A stretch of 64,000 nucleotides of DNA from Nephrocerus scutellatus (lineage: Eukaryota > Arthropoda > Insecta > Diptera > Pipunculidae), in the NCBI GenBank assembly GCA_947095585.1, contig OX352763.1, positions 41,342,010 to 41,406,009 on the forward strand, written 5' to 3'. The position numbers and the translations under genes were made by a program. Position 1 is the first letter of the stretch; each line of letters opens with the position of its first letter. The notes under the pieces were generated by a model. The model searched no databases. It was not told where the DNA came from and was given only the letters and a program-made list of their open reading frames with translations. Positions 55,505 to 64,000 of the stretch are shown here, piece by piece.

Positions 55505-56135
55505 CACTGACTTGTCCTGGCCTCCCGCAAAAAATCTCTGTACCGGTCCCGATTTCGAGCCGATGTCATTTAGTTTGGTATCCCTAAACTCCGGGCGTCC
55601 TGGTATACGCCATCCTGCCGCATTTGGGCATTCTAATGCGAGAGGGTAGGTGTCCTACCCACCTGAGCTCACGATGTCGACATCGCGATAATGCTCGTAG
55701 ATCTTATCATTATAGAGTCTTCGGCATCGTCCTTCCTCACATACGGGGAAAACAATTCTCCGTAAGACTTTCCTCTCGATCGCGACTAAGAAGTCAGAAT
55801 TCTTTTTGCTAAACTCCCAAGTCTCGGATTCTTCTGGTATGACCTTTGTCTTATACACTAGTAACCATAAATTCCTGGATTCAAAGAGTCTTGTCAGATT
55901 GAAGTAGTAGCAACCGGGCCCGTTTTTTTGGTTCCATGCTGTAATCGTCTGCTGCAATTGATCCGAGATAGTAAAAGGATTGCCCTGATTTTGTACTTCA
56001 CTATTTTAATATCCTCTGCGTACGGCAGCATCTGGTAGGACTTATAAAGGATTGTTCCTCTCGACATTATATTAGAGTCTCGGATCACTTTCTCTAACGC
56101 CAGTTTGAAGAGGACGCAGGCCAGGGGATCCGTAT
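55505..56135 (-). pseudogene. LINE-A copy 4, C-terminal fragment
   Basis: Minus strand. SRGTILYKSYQMLPYAEDIK corresponds to the RT motif C region; YAED replaces YADD, so the catalytic site is mutated. LFESRNLWLLVYKTKVIPEE, LVAIERKVLRRIVFPVCEEG and RRLYNDKIYEHYRDVDIV follow. Frameshifts and a small deletion occur around 55,690 and 55,930. The 3' trinucleotide tail is not present. Confidence 0.8.
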
Positions 56136-56139
56136 ATTT

Positions 56140-56335
56140 TTATTTTTTTAGTTGATTAGCGCATGCTTCAAGGGATTCGCACCTTTCTAATGCCTAATGC
56201 ACAGCATGGGCTTGGAAATATTTTATAGAAGAAGGAAAGTCTCGTGGTGGGTAGAGTTGAGCTCACACCCAAGTATTCACAAGCTTGAATATTGTGTTCA
56301 TAAATCCACAGATTCAAACTTATGTCGTTTTTTAA
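56140..56335 (-). mobile_element. LINE-Z-type 3' end fragment, inverted
   Basis: Reverse complement reads CTGTGGATTTATGAACACAA, CTCAACTCTACCCACCACGA, CCCATGCTGTGCATTAGGCA and AAAAGGTGCGAATCCC-like sequence, matching the 3' part at 23,600-23,808. It lies between LINE-A copy 4 and DINE-like copy 15. Confidence 0.6.
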
Positions 56336-57250
56336 ATTCTTTATATTAACTTTACTTGCCCGTGGCACGGATGTCGGACGTCTTTCGGTCGTCGTGGAAT
56401 CTTGCGATAAATTTTTAACCCACTTCCCATGGCCCGATTTTATTGAAATTTTACACACATGTTTTCCGGAGACAACACTTTCTATTAAATTTTGAGGCCC
56501 CTCGGGCCACGGGGTCGGGGGGCTCCCATACAAATATTTTACAAAATTTACTCGATTTTCTTCAAATTTTATACGCATGTGTATCTCCACTGGACAACAC
56601 TTTTTGTAAAAATTTGGAAGTGATTGGGCCGCTGGGTCGGGGGGCACCCATACAAATTTTATGAAAAAGTTCCCGATTTTCTTCAAATTTTACACACTTG
56701 TGTATACCCAATAAAAAATACTTTTTCTACCGCAAGACCCTTATAAATTTTTTTTAAATATCATATACTGGCATCAGATATTCGTCGCACTTTATGGACT
56801 GTGTGCGGTGTGTGCTGCGCAGTCGGCTGCTATGGTGGTTGAGAGAGAGAGAGAAATCTTAGCTCACACACAAATGAACCCAGCAAATAAAACGAGACAT
56901 AATTGTTTTATGCTTAATTCAAATTACTTATTTACTAAATTGTATTTTTATTGATGTCGTTTTTTTGTTGTCGATATCAACTAACAGATAGAACAACAAG
57001 TTTTCACAATATTCTGTCATTTCGCGTTTTCATAAATTAGTTCAGAGCAGTCAAAGAGTTCTCAAGAAAAATACTCGTGTTTCTTATTTGCTCAGAGTAT
57101 GAACGTTCTCTAAGTGCTCAGAATAAAATGATCTGAGCATTTTCAATTTTAACATCTGATGTCAAATGTCTCTTTCGATGATCCCATATCAATTTCTGCG
57201 ATTAGAGAATTTAGATGAAAAATTTAAATTTTTATGGGTTGTTTTTCTTT
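56330..57250 (+). repeat. DINE-1-like element, copy 15 (long subfamily)
   Basis: AAATTCTTTATATTAACTTT at the start, a degraded array (GTCGGACGTCTTTCGGTCGT), three units, the private segment shared with 12.6 and 39.2 kb (GCGCAGTCGGCTGC, GTTGTCGATATCAACTAACA, AACATCTGATGTCAAATG), and the end GATTAGAGAATTTAGATGAA with AAATTTAAATTTTTATGGGT. The 172-codon minus-strand frame (56,168-56,686) is a translation of the units. Confidence 0.8.
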
Positions 57251-57357
57251 TTCGTTAAATTCTGCCCCAGAATTGTTTTTTGGCTGTCAACTTGTTCGTT
57301 TCCCCTTCAAAACGAATCTACCGTAGAGCGAAAACAGATCTGTATATTTTGTGAGAG

Positions 57358-57692
57358 TTACCCCTTTTTATGTGGGCGCCGTGGCTCAGTGGTAGTGCAC
57401 ATGGCTGCTGCGCAGGAGGTTCAGGTTCGAATCCCAGCAACACCAAAAGTATTTTTCACGGTGTCCCTCCTCTCGCGAATGGGTGACAAACGTTCCGAGA
57501 GTAATTAATTAAATACCTTGTCGTCGGAAAGCTTCTCAATTCGCCGTTCGGATCCGGCCTTAAATTGTAGGTCCCTTGTCCATTTGTGTCCAAAAATTAA
57601 CATGTGCAGCACAAATGGTCGCGAGAAGTTAGTTAGGCCTTGGACCGCAATGGTCTGTCGCGCCAAATATTATTATTATTACCCCTTTTTAT
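57358..57692 (+). mobile_element. tRNA-derived SINE, reference copy with 14-bp target duplication
   Basis: The element 57,372-57,678 is about 307 bp: head GGGCGCCGTGGCTCAGTGG, A-box at 57,382-57,392, B-box GGTTCGAATCC at 57,424-57,434, a tRNA-unrelated body and a 3' end CGCCAAATATTATTATTATT. The 14-base TTACCCCTTTTTAT is repeated exactly at 57,358-57,371 and 57,679-57,692, so this is a fairly recent insertion. It has internal RNA polymerase III promoter boxes and no protein. Confidence 0.92.
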
Positions 57693-57814
57693 ACTAACAC
57701 AACAACAACAGATGCAACAAAAAAATTTAAACATGTTTAACCACTACACCACCGACACTGATACTGGCTTATAACACAACCAACAACCTGCAACCAAAAC
57801 CATGTGAGTTTATT

Positions 57815-58330
57815 TGGGATGCTGAATTCTCTCATAGCTTCAGAAAGATCTCATTTGGCTATTCTATCTTAGGCGGCTTAAGTCTATAAACAGACGTTTC
57901 TATCACCTACCTAAGGTTTAAAATCTAAACAATTGTTAAATTACCTGGGTTGAAGCCATATTTGTATGGGTCAATGATGGCTTTAGCATTCCCTTGAAAA
58001 ATAGAGGAGAAAATCTAGCGGTACTCAAGAACGTCTGGCATTAGCGGCCTTATTGTTTTTGGGTCGATCTATCGCTCTTCGAACTTAGTCTAAGCTTGGT
58101 GACGACAGCGAAGCGCAACCTGTACAGCCGTTCATTTACTGCTTTAAAGCCGATAACGGCGTGTTGCATTCTTTCGTTGACAATAAAGCCCACCCCAAGC
58201 TTGATGTCTTGCATGACAGTTGTAAAATATGTCCTATTCTGATTTTTGTAACCATTCCCCGTCCACCGCATCAATCAGGATGGATTGCTGTTATGCCATC
58301 GTTCTATTTGGACTAGCTGAAGCTAGCTGC
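57815..58330 (-). pseudogene. LINE-A copy 5, rearranged fragments
   Basis: Minus strand. The RT piece (57,815-57,910) matches the LFIDFKAA..ELGIP region of copy 1. The endonuclease piece (58,050-58,330) reads LGVGFIVNERMQHAVIGFKA then VNERLYRLRF. The stretch between them does not match copy 1, so the copy has lost its middle. Confidence 0.7.
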
Positions 58331-58794
58331 TGTGAGAACTCCAGGATTTATTTCAGGGTGATGTCTTGTCTGTTGCCCCACCTGGTGCACTTGCTCTGTT
58401 TTTGCATTCCCTTACATATATGTTATATCTCTCCGAATTGAGTACTGTTCTTCCTGTTTTTAAATCGCAACTTTTATCTTTTCCACTCTCCTATGCCCTA
58501 ATCTTTGTCTCACCATCGATCGTTCATTTTAGTGTATGCCATCTTAGGTTAAGTTTACAAACTGGAATTCTCAATCCTGTGTAGATATGAGAAATAGAGG
58601 CGGTGTCCTGTTTAATACCGAGCGAAATAGTCGTAGTAGTTGACTTTGAATAATTTGTGACCAGTTAATCGGGCGGTCCCATTCCTCTGATTCTTCAATT
58701 TCTTCGATTTTTTTCTTGTTCTTCATATCAGTATCATAACCGTTTATACTAGAACCTTCGTAGACTCCTTCGATAACAGCTCTGCGAGGCTATT
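58331..58794. other. Unannotated sequence
   Basis: No repeat or gene recognised; frames of 70-72 codons on the + strand carry no motif. Confidence 0.4.
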
Positions 58795-58888
58795 TTTAAA
58801 TTCTCTATATTAACTTCGCGTGTTTGTGGCTGGTGGACCAAATTTTGTGATAAATTTTTAACCCGCTTCCTTAAGCGAGATTTTGCAT
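58795..58888 (+). repeat. DINE-1-like element, 5' end only
   Basis: AAATTCTCTATATTAACTTC, GCTGGTGGACC and AAATTTTTAACCCGCTTCC are followed by unrelated sequence after GAGATTTTGCA. No internal units. Confidence 0.7.
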
Positions 58889-60750
58889 CGATACATCATT
58901 AAAAGTGATGGTCAATTAATGGCGCTACAACCTTGTCTGCGGCAATTGACCAAAAAGATTCAATTTCTTACTATACTTACTTTTAGTATCTTGTTAATGC
59001 TGTTGCCATCTTGTGCCACTGTGGTCTTACTTCTTGCTCCATTCATTGAAATATTGGAACAATTGAATTATCACGAGCTTGTTCTCTTCTTAGCTGCTCT
59101 TTTGCCCATCAATCTTCTCCTAGCTGTTGTGTCTTATTGAGCAACTGTATTTTGCATAACTCTTGGATGTGAGAGTTTCCTAACCGCAAGTCTTATTCTT
59201 TAAGGATTCTTTCGGAACTCATCTCTGCGTCTCGAATCAACCGTAGCGAATCTGCTGCCATACCTCTTAGCGTTAGTCTTAGAACATTAATTTGTTCATC
59301 AGCAGTCTATCCATTGAAACAGACCGCAGCTTTAAACTGAACCATAAAGTTTTCCAATGAAGTATCAATCAAATCAGGAGGTTTAAAAATGCATTTCTAG
59401 ATTCTATCTATATATCGCGTCATCACGTCTAAACTACTGAACGTATCGAAGCCATATTCACACCATAATTTCATTTGATACTCCGGTAAATTTATTTTTT
59501 TCGTACTTGATAGGTGGCGCTTTAGTCGAAATATTTACGAAAATGTGTATTTATGTCCGTAACGAGTTCGAATGTCGGCAGGGAGTTAATTCGGGGATGG
59601 AGTCGATGGTAGATAGCTAAGAGTGGATGATGGTAGATGGTTATCGGTAGATCGATCTTGGTTAGGTGGCAATGTGTAGTAAATGGGCTAATTGAGGTAT
59701 AGTGATAGAAGGTGGATAGATATTAATAAGTTGAATAATGGGTTAGCTGATGATTTGCGATAAAAAGATGATGATTTGCGATAGATCAAAATATATAATT
59801 ACCGTTGTCTTTTTGCTTATCCCTCTGTTTGTATGGATATGAGGCTGTTAGGAGGCACTGCGAAAGCATATGCAAATTTATGGTAAAAAATTGTAAAATG
59901 GTGAATGTTAAAATAATAAAAAAAAGGATTCCGTCATTTTTGACGAATTTTCACTACTAGCATCAACATTATTTGCAATATTATGTATGTAAACTCCAAA
60001 TTGTTATTAGACAACATAACAACAACAACCCAGATATTGATAAGCCGTTTTTTGGAGTGTAACAACGTAAGTTTATATAAAGATTACGATTAAGCATGAT
60101 GTTTAAATAACTGTCATTTAATATTTTAAACATGATTGCTCCCGATTAACAAAAAAAAAAGAATAATCCATTTACATATTTGCAAATTCGACATAACTTT
60201 AAATCTACTTTTAACTATTGCAGGATCATGCACCTGAAACTCCAGCTTAATTAATTTTTGCACCTGCACCAACTACATAGAAGTCAGAAGTATAGTAATT
60301 ATTTTTGGAATTAATTTACTGTTTTTATTTTTCAATTGGGTTTTTGTCTGTTTATCTCTGACAATGGACATGCCAAAAAATCACTAAGTATAAACAAAAA
60401 CAATAACACGAATTGAACGAGAGGACTTAAAAAAATGAGCTACAATTCAGTTGAAAAAATAATTAATTTAAATATCTAATTGTAAAAACTAAAATTTCGG
60501 GAAGAAAAACCATGAAATTAAAAATATAATATATTACTTTTATTTAATAAAAAATAAGGTTTATAAAATAATAAATGTTTTTAATTACGCGGGGTGCCGT
60601 AAATGGTAATACTAGTGTTTTCCTAAACAAATCTCTATGTCAGTTAAAAAGTTTAACATTATTGGAGGTTATGTTTCTCAAAAGTAATCTGTCAGTTCGC
60701 ATCGCAACAATGTTTTTTATAATTATTGAAAAATTTAATTCAGTAAAAAA
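58889..60750. other. Unannotated sequence downstream of wupA
   Basis: About 1.9 kb with no assigned gene or known repeat except the speculative exon at 60,224. The 85-codon frame at 58,883-59,140 is hydrophobic (LLMLLPSCATVVLLLAPF), but it starts inside the truncated DINE-like copy and has no family signature. Confidence 0.4.
60224..60250 (+). CDS. wupA: Speculative distal C-terminal wupA exon
   Basis: After AACTATTGCAG the sequence reads GAT CAT GCA CCT GAA ACT CCA GCT TAA: DHAPETPA and stop, in phase with the internal donor AAG|GTAAAG at 54,729. That would yield ..GDAKDHAPETPA. AATAAA occurs about 300 bases later (near 60,545). Such short open runs also arise by chance, and the 5.5-kb intron would contain several repeats. 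Confidence 0.2.
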   Translation, partial: DHAPETPA

Positions 60751-61440
60751 ATGGAATTTTCGCGTGAACATTTTCGTGTGATGATTTTTTACGATTTTCG
60801 AAAGGGGCTAACTCAACAACACTCATTCGACTTTCGGCGACCAAGCACCATCCCTGACTATTGTTTATAATTGGTACAATGAATTTAAACGCGAACGACG
60901 TTCACTCAAAGACGAGCATCGTGAAGGTCGTCCAAAAACAGCTGTTGTGTCAGAAAACATCGATGCTGTGAGAAAACTGATTGAGCAGGATCGTAATAAG
61001 ACTTATCGGGAAATCAAGGCATGCCTAGGCATTAGTAACACCAGCGTATATACGATCTTACGTTGGGAAGAAAATAGGCATGTTTTGTCACGAAAACCGG
61101 TCAAGTGGCTACTGTGACTCTTGAAAATCAAAAGACAGTCAATTCAGCTTGGTATACGACCATTTGTTTGCCTGAGGTTTTCAACAAATTGAGAGAAAAC
61201 AACCCAAAACGGCGAATCATTTTGCATCACGATAACGCGAGCTCACACACATCACATCAAACAAGCGAGTATTTTAGCACTCAAACGATCGAATTGATCG
61301 GTTATCCGCCTTACAGCCCCGACTTGGCACCCAATTGGGGTTATCGAGAATCGAATGTATCGTAAACCATTTCCGAAAATAGGGAAAAAAAATTCCGAAA
61401 GAAATCGAAAGCGCAAGCAGCATAATGTAAGTTGTTTTTA
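60751..61440 (+). pseudogene. Dead mariner transposase (irritans/mellifera-like)
   Basis: Starts MEFSREHFRVMIFYDFRKGL, frameshifts, then TIVYNWYNEFKRERRSLKDE, HREGRPKTAVVSENIDAVRK and TYREIKACLGISNTSVYTIL (the N-terminal DNA-binding part). The sequence then skips to TGQVATVTLENQK and RRIILHHDNASSHTS..YSPDLAPN, the last two catalytic Asp positions of the DD34D triad. The middle, with the first catalytic Asp (TGDES-type block), is deleted, and the end is scrambled. It cannot be active. I do not see clear terminal repeats. Confidence 0.85.
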
Positions 61441-61704
61441 GGTAGATTTATTAAAATACATTTAAAAAAAATAGTTTTTTAGGTCTATCACATCAAATGC
61501 ACATCAAATTGAAATTTTAATTAATTTTATGGAAAAAAAACCGGGATATTGTCAACGGACTTACCACAACCAGAGGAAAAGTCCAAAAATTTTGGAAACG
61601 AGTTGAAAGTGAACTCAACTGTATTGGGCCACTAATTAAATCGATTGCCGAGTGAAAAAAATAAAAGATTAAATTAAAATTTTTAAAAAAAATTTATTTA
61701 ATAA

Positions 61705-62045
61705 GAAAAAAACAACCCATAAAAATTAAAATTTTTCACGTAAATTCTCTAAAAGGACATACATATGTGTGCAAATGTAAAACCGGGTTAATTTGAAAGA
61801 AAATAACATAAGAGCCCCTTTACTTCAAAATATTTACAAAAACTGTTGTCACCGGGGATACACAAGCGTAAAAAATGTATATGGGAACCACCGAACTTGG
61901 GGCCTGATCACTTCCAAATTTCAATAGGAAGTGTTGTCATTGTTGAAAATTTGTATGGGGTCTCGCGACCCCGGGGTCCGGGATCTTCAAATTTTTTTAA
62001 AGAAGTGTTGTCTATCGGAGATATAAAATTTCAAGAATTTTCCAT
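61705..62045 (-). repeat. DINE-1-like element, copy 16, truncated by LINE-Z2
   Basis: Begins AACAACCCATAAAAATTAAA and GTAAATTCTCTAAAAGGAC, has two to three units (AACTGTTGTCACCGGGGATA; GTCTATCGGAGATATAAAAT) and stops in the middle of a unit at the boundary with LINE-Z2. Confidence 0.7.
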
Positions 62046-62054
62046 CTATCCTAT

Positions 62055-63409
62055 TTTTCTGGACTCTTCCCGAGAAGTTGGAAAACAGCATTTGTCCAGC
62101 CCATACCCAAAAAAGGCGAGCCGTCATCTCCTTCTTCGTACCGACCCATAGCACTTACATCCATTCATTCCAAGGTCATGGAAACGCTGATCAATTATCA
62201 GCTTAAGAAATATCTTGAAACCAACGAAATCCTTAGTGACCGGCAGTATGGATTTCGTGGGCAACGTTCTACTGGTGATTTGATGGTATATCTCACCGAA
62301 CAGTGGAACCGATCTTTGCATCATTTTGGAGTAAGCAAAGCTGTTGCAAAGACATTTGACAGAGTTTGGCATCAAGCTCTTTTGTCTAAAATGCGTGCTT
62401 ATGGTGTTGATGATAAACTGCTTCATTGGATTAGAAGCTATCTTTTGGACCGCTCAATTCAATTTGTTTTGGACGGTTTCAAGTCTGAAATACACCACAT
62501 AAATGCTGGCGTTCCCCAGGGCTCTGTTCTGTCCCCGACAGTCTTTCTTATTTTTATTAATGATCTCTTATCTGACTTCTAATCCAATTCACTCTTTCGC
62601 TGACGACAGCACTCTCAGCTTCTCATATAAGTTTGTGGAACGTCCCTCCACTTCTGATGTGGAACACAAACAACTTTGTATGTTAAGCTCGTTGAATTCT
62701 GACCTTGACAGCATAATACAATGGGGAGAAATCAATCGAGTAGAATTTAACGCTTGCAAACCCAATGTTGTCTCCTGTCACCAAAGCGAATCCTTAACCC
62801 CATGCCATTATCCATGAATGGCACTTGCATCGAGGAAACTGAAAATCTCGCAATTCTCGGTATGTGCGTTAACGACAAGCTTCGTTGGAATGACCACATA
62901 TTTACCATCGCTAAAAATGCTGCGAAATGTTTAGGTTTTCTAGCCCGGTGCAAGAAATATTTCTCTCCCTCTGATCTGGCTACCATATACAAGGCTTTTA
63001 TTCGCCCAGAACTTGAGTACAATTGCCATATCTGGTCTGGTGCGCCTAAGACTTCTTTGCATCAGCTAGATAGAATACAAAACCGCGCGATAAAACTTAT
63101 CGGTGACGAAAATATAGCGAAATCAATAGATTCGCTTGAACACCGCAGGAACGTTTCTTGCTTGTCACTGTTTTATCGTTTCTTCTACCAGCGGTGCTCA
63201 AGAGAAATAGCCAGCTGCATGCCACCTCTCCTTGAATTCAATCGCAATACTCGTGGCGCTCTAATTGCTCATCAGTTTACCCTCAAGCCCATCTTCGGAC
63301 GTACAGTTAAATTCAAGTATTCGTTCTTCAGCCGTACAACACGTATGTGGAATGCTCTGCCAAGCTCTGTCTTCCCACATCACTTTTCACACGGAATTGT
63401 CGATAAGGC
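62055..63409 (+). mobile_element. LINE-Z copy Z2, RT with lost motif A
   Basis: Begins TTCTGGACTCTTCCCGAGA at the same base as copy Z1. Includes [80 protein letters not shown] (motif B), [15 protein letters not shown] (motif C) and, in a third frame (62,754-63,416), [20 protein letters not shown] through LPSSVFPHH. Relative to Z1, 12 bases coding LDIS are missing from motif A, so the first catalytic Asp is gone. It is cut at its 3' end by the DINE-like element. Confidence 0.85.
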
Positions 63410-64000
63410 TGACTAACTTCGCGTGCCCGTGTGTTTGTTTGTTTGTGTTTGCGATCAATTTTTAACCCACTTTCCAAACTCCGATTTCATTTAAACTTAT
63501 CTCCGATGACAACACTTTGAAAACAACTATTTCAGGGCCCCCCTCTCATACAAATATTTTACAAAATTTTCTTAAAATTTTACATACATGTAAATCTCCG
63601 GTGGACAAAACTTTTTCTAAATTTTTTGTAGTAAACGGGCACTGAGGACCGAGTGGTGCTCATATAAATTTATTAAAAGTTAGCCTGATTTTCTTCAAAT
63701 TTTTTAACACGTGTGTATATCCGATGGACAAAACTTTTTGTTAAATTTTTGGAGTGAACGGGCCCTGAGGCCTAGAGGGTGCCCATATAAATTTTTTAAA
63801 AATGAGCACGATTATCTTCAAATTTTATTCTATCTGCGATGGAAAAAAAATTTGGTAAAATTTTTGGAGTGAAGATGGTGCCCATAATAAATATTATTAA
63901 AAATCAGACCGATTTCTGTAAATTTTAAACACATGTGTATATCCAATGGACAAAACTTTTCGTACAATTTTTGGAGTGACCGGGACCTGATAGCCCTTTG
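63410..64000 (+). repeat. DINE-1-like element, copy 17, runs off the window
   Basis: CTAACTTCGCGTGCCCGTGT then GTTTGTTTGTTTGTG and TTTTTAACCCACTTTCCAAA, followed by about four units. The first ~12 bases of the family start are missing at the junction with LINE-Z2. The 3' end lies beyond the window. Confidence 0.75.

Noticed and set aside
56168..56686. 172-codon minus-strand open frame
   Set aside because: It translates the ~150-bp units of the DINE-like element and a LINE-Z fragment; similar frames appear in every copy with shifted phase, so it is not a gene.
57372..57440. A functional tRNA gene at the SINE head
   Set aside because: A- and B-boxes are present but the arms do not continue into a complete cloverleaf, and the sequence runs on into a repeated body with a tail and target duplication.
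58883..59140. 85-codon hydrophobic frame
   Set aside because: It begins within a truncated DINE-like copy, lacks a family signature, and hydrophobic translation is expected from T-rich sequence.

Overview
This is insect nuclear DNA, almost certainly from a higher (cyclorrhaphan) fly. It is AT-rich, has long introns and is dense with transposable elements. The one gene I recognise with certainty is the single troponin I gene of flies (wupA, 'wings up A' / held-up), on the + strand. Its coding exons run from 34,452 to 54,759, with a probable promoter and non-coding first exon near 30,650-30,923. The exon-encoded protein matches what I know of Drosophila troponin I almost residue for residue. 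The C-terminus (ending EVEVDA) and the intron content point to a different fly; a tephritid is plausible but unproven.

wupA layout: non-coding exon (about 30,858-30,923); exon with the ATG (MADDE); alternative Pro/Ala-rich exon 3; two constitutive exons; four mutually exclusive 101-bp 'exon 6' versions spread over 7.8 kb (35,969; 41,413; 42,494; 43,655); then two constitutive exons (50,184 and 50,291) and the C-terminal exon (54,688). One copy of each block gives 208 codons, or 271 with exon 3. One exon 6 version uses a GC instead of a GT splice donor. Two further candidate C-terminal exons (54,185 and 60,224) are proposed with lower confidence.

Everything else I can support is mobile DNA. 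(i) At least 15 copies of a DINE-1/mini-me-like (helentron-type) non-autonomous element have an inverted 11-bp sub-terminal repeat, a GTCY-type tetranucleotide array, ~150-bp internal tandem units and a 3' A/T palindrome. (ii) One APE-endonuclease/RT non-LTR retrotransposon (LINE-A) has five broken copies. (iii) Jockey-superfamily retrotransposons occur in at least two families (LINE-Y and LINE-Z). (iv) A tRNA-derived SINE of ~300 bp occurs in both orientations, three copies with visible target-site duplications. (v) There is a small Helitron built round a minisatellite, a dead mariner, and several MITE/foldback elements, four of them inside wupA introns.

Region by region: 1-5.5 kb has a DINE-like element, one unassigned small ORF and a DINE cluster with a perfect 274-bp tandem duplication. 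5.5-8.6 kb is LINE-A copy 1. 8.6-11.8 kb shows nothing recognisable. 11.8-20 kb holds the Helitron, DINE and LINE fragments. 20-29.3 kb holds DINE clusters, SINEs and MITEs. 29.3-54.8 kb is wupA. 55-64 kb holds LINE, SINE and DINE remnants and the mariner. Nesting is visible in several places (SINE in LINE-A, DINE in LINE-Z, MITE in DINE), which gives a relative order of insertions.
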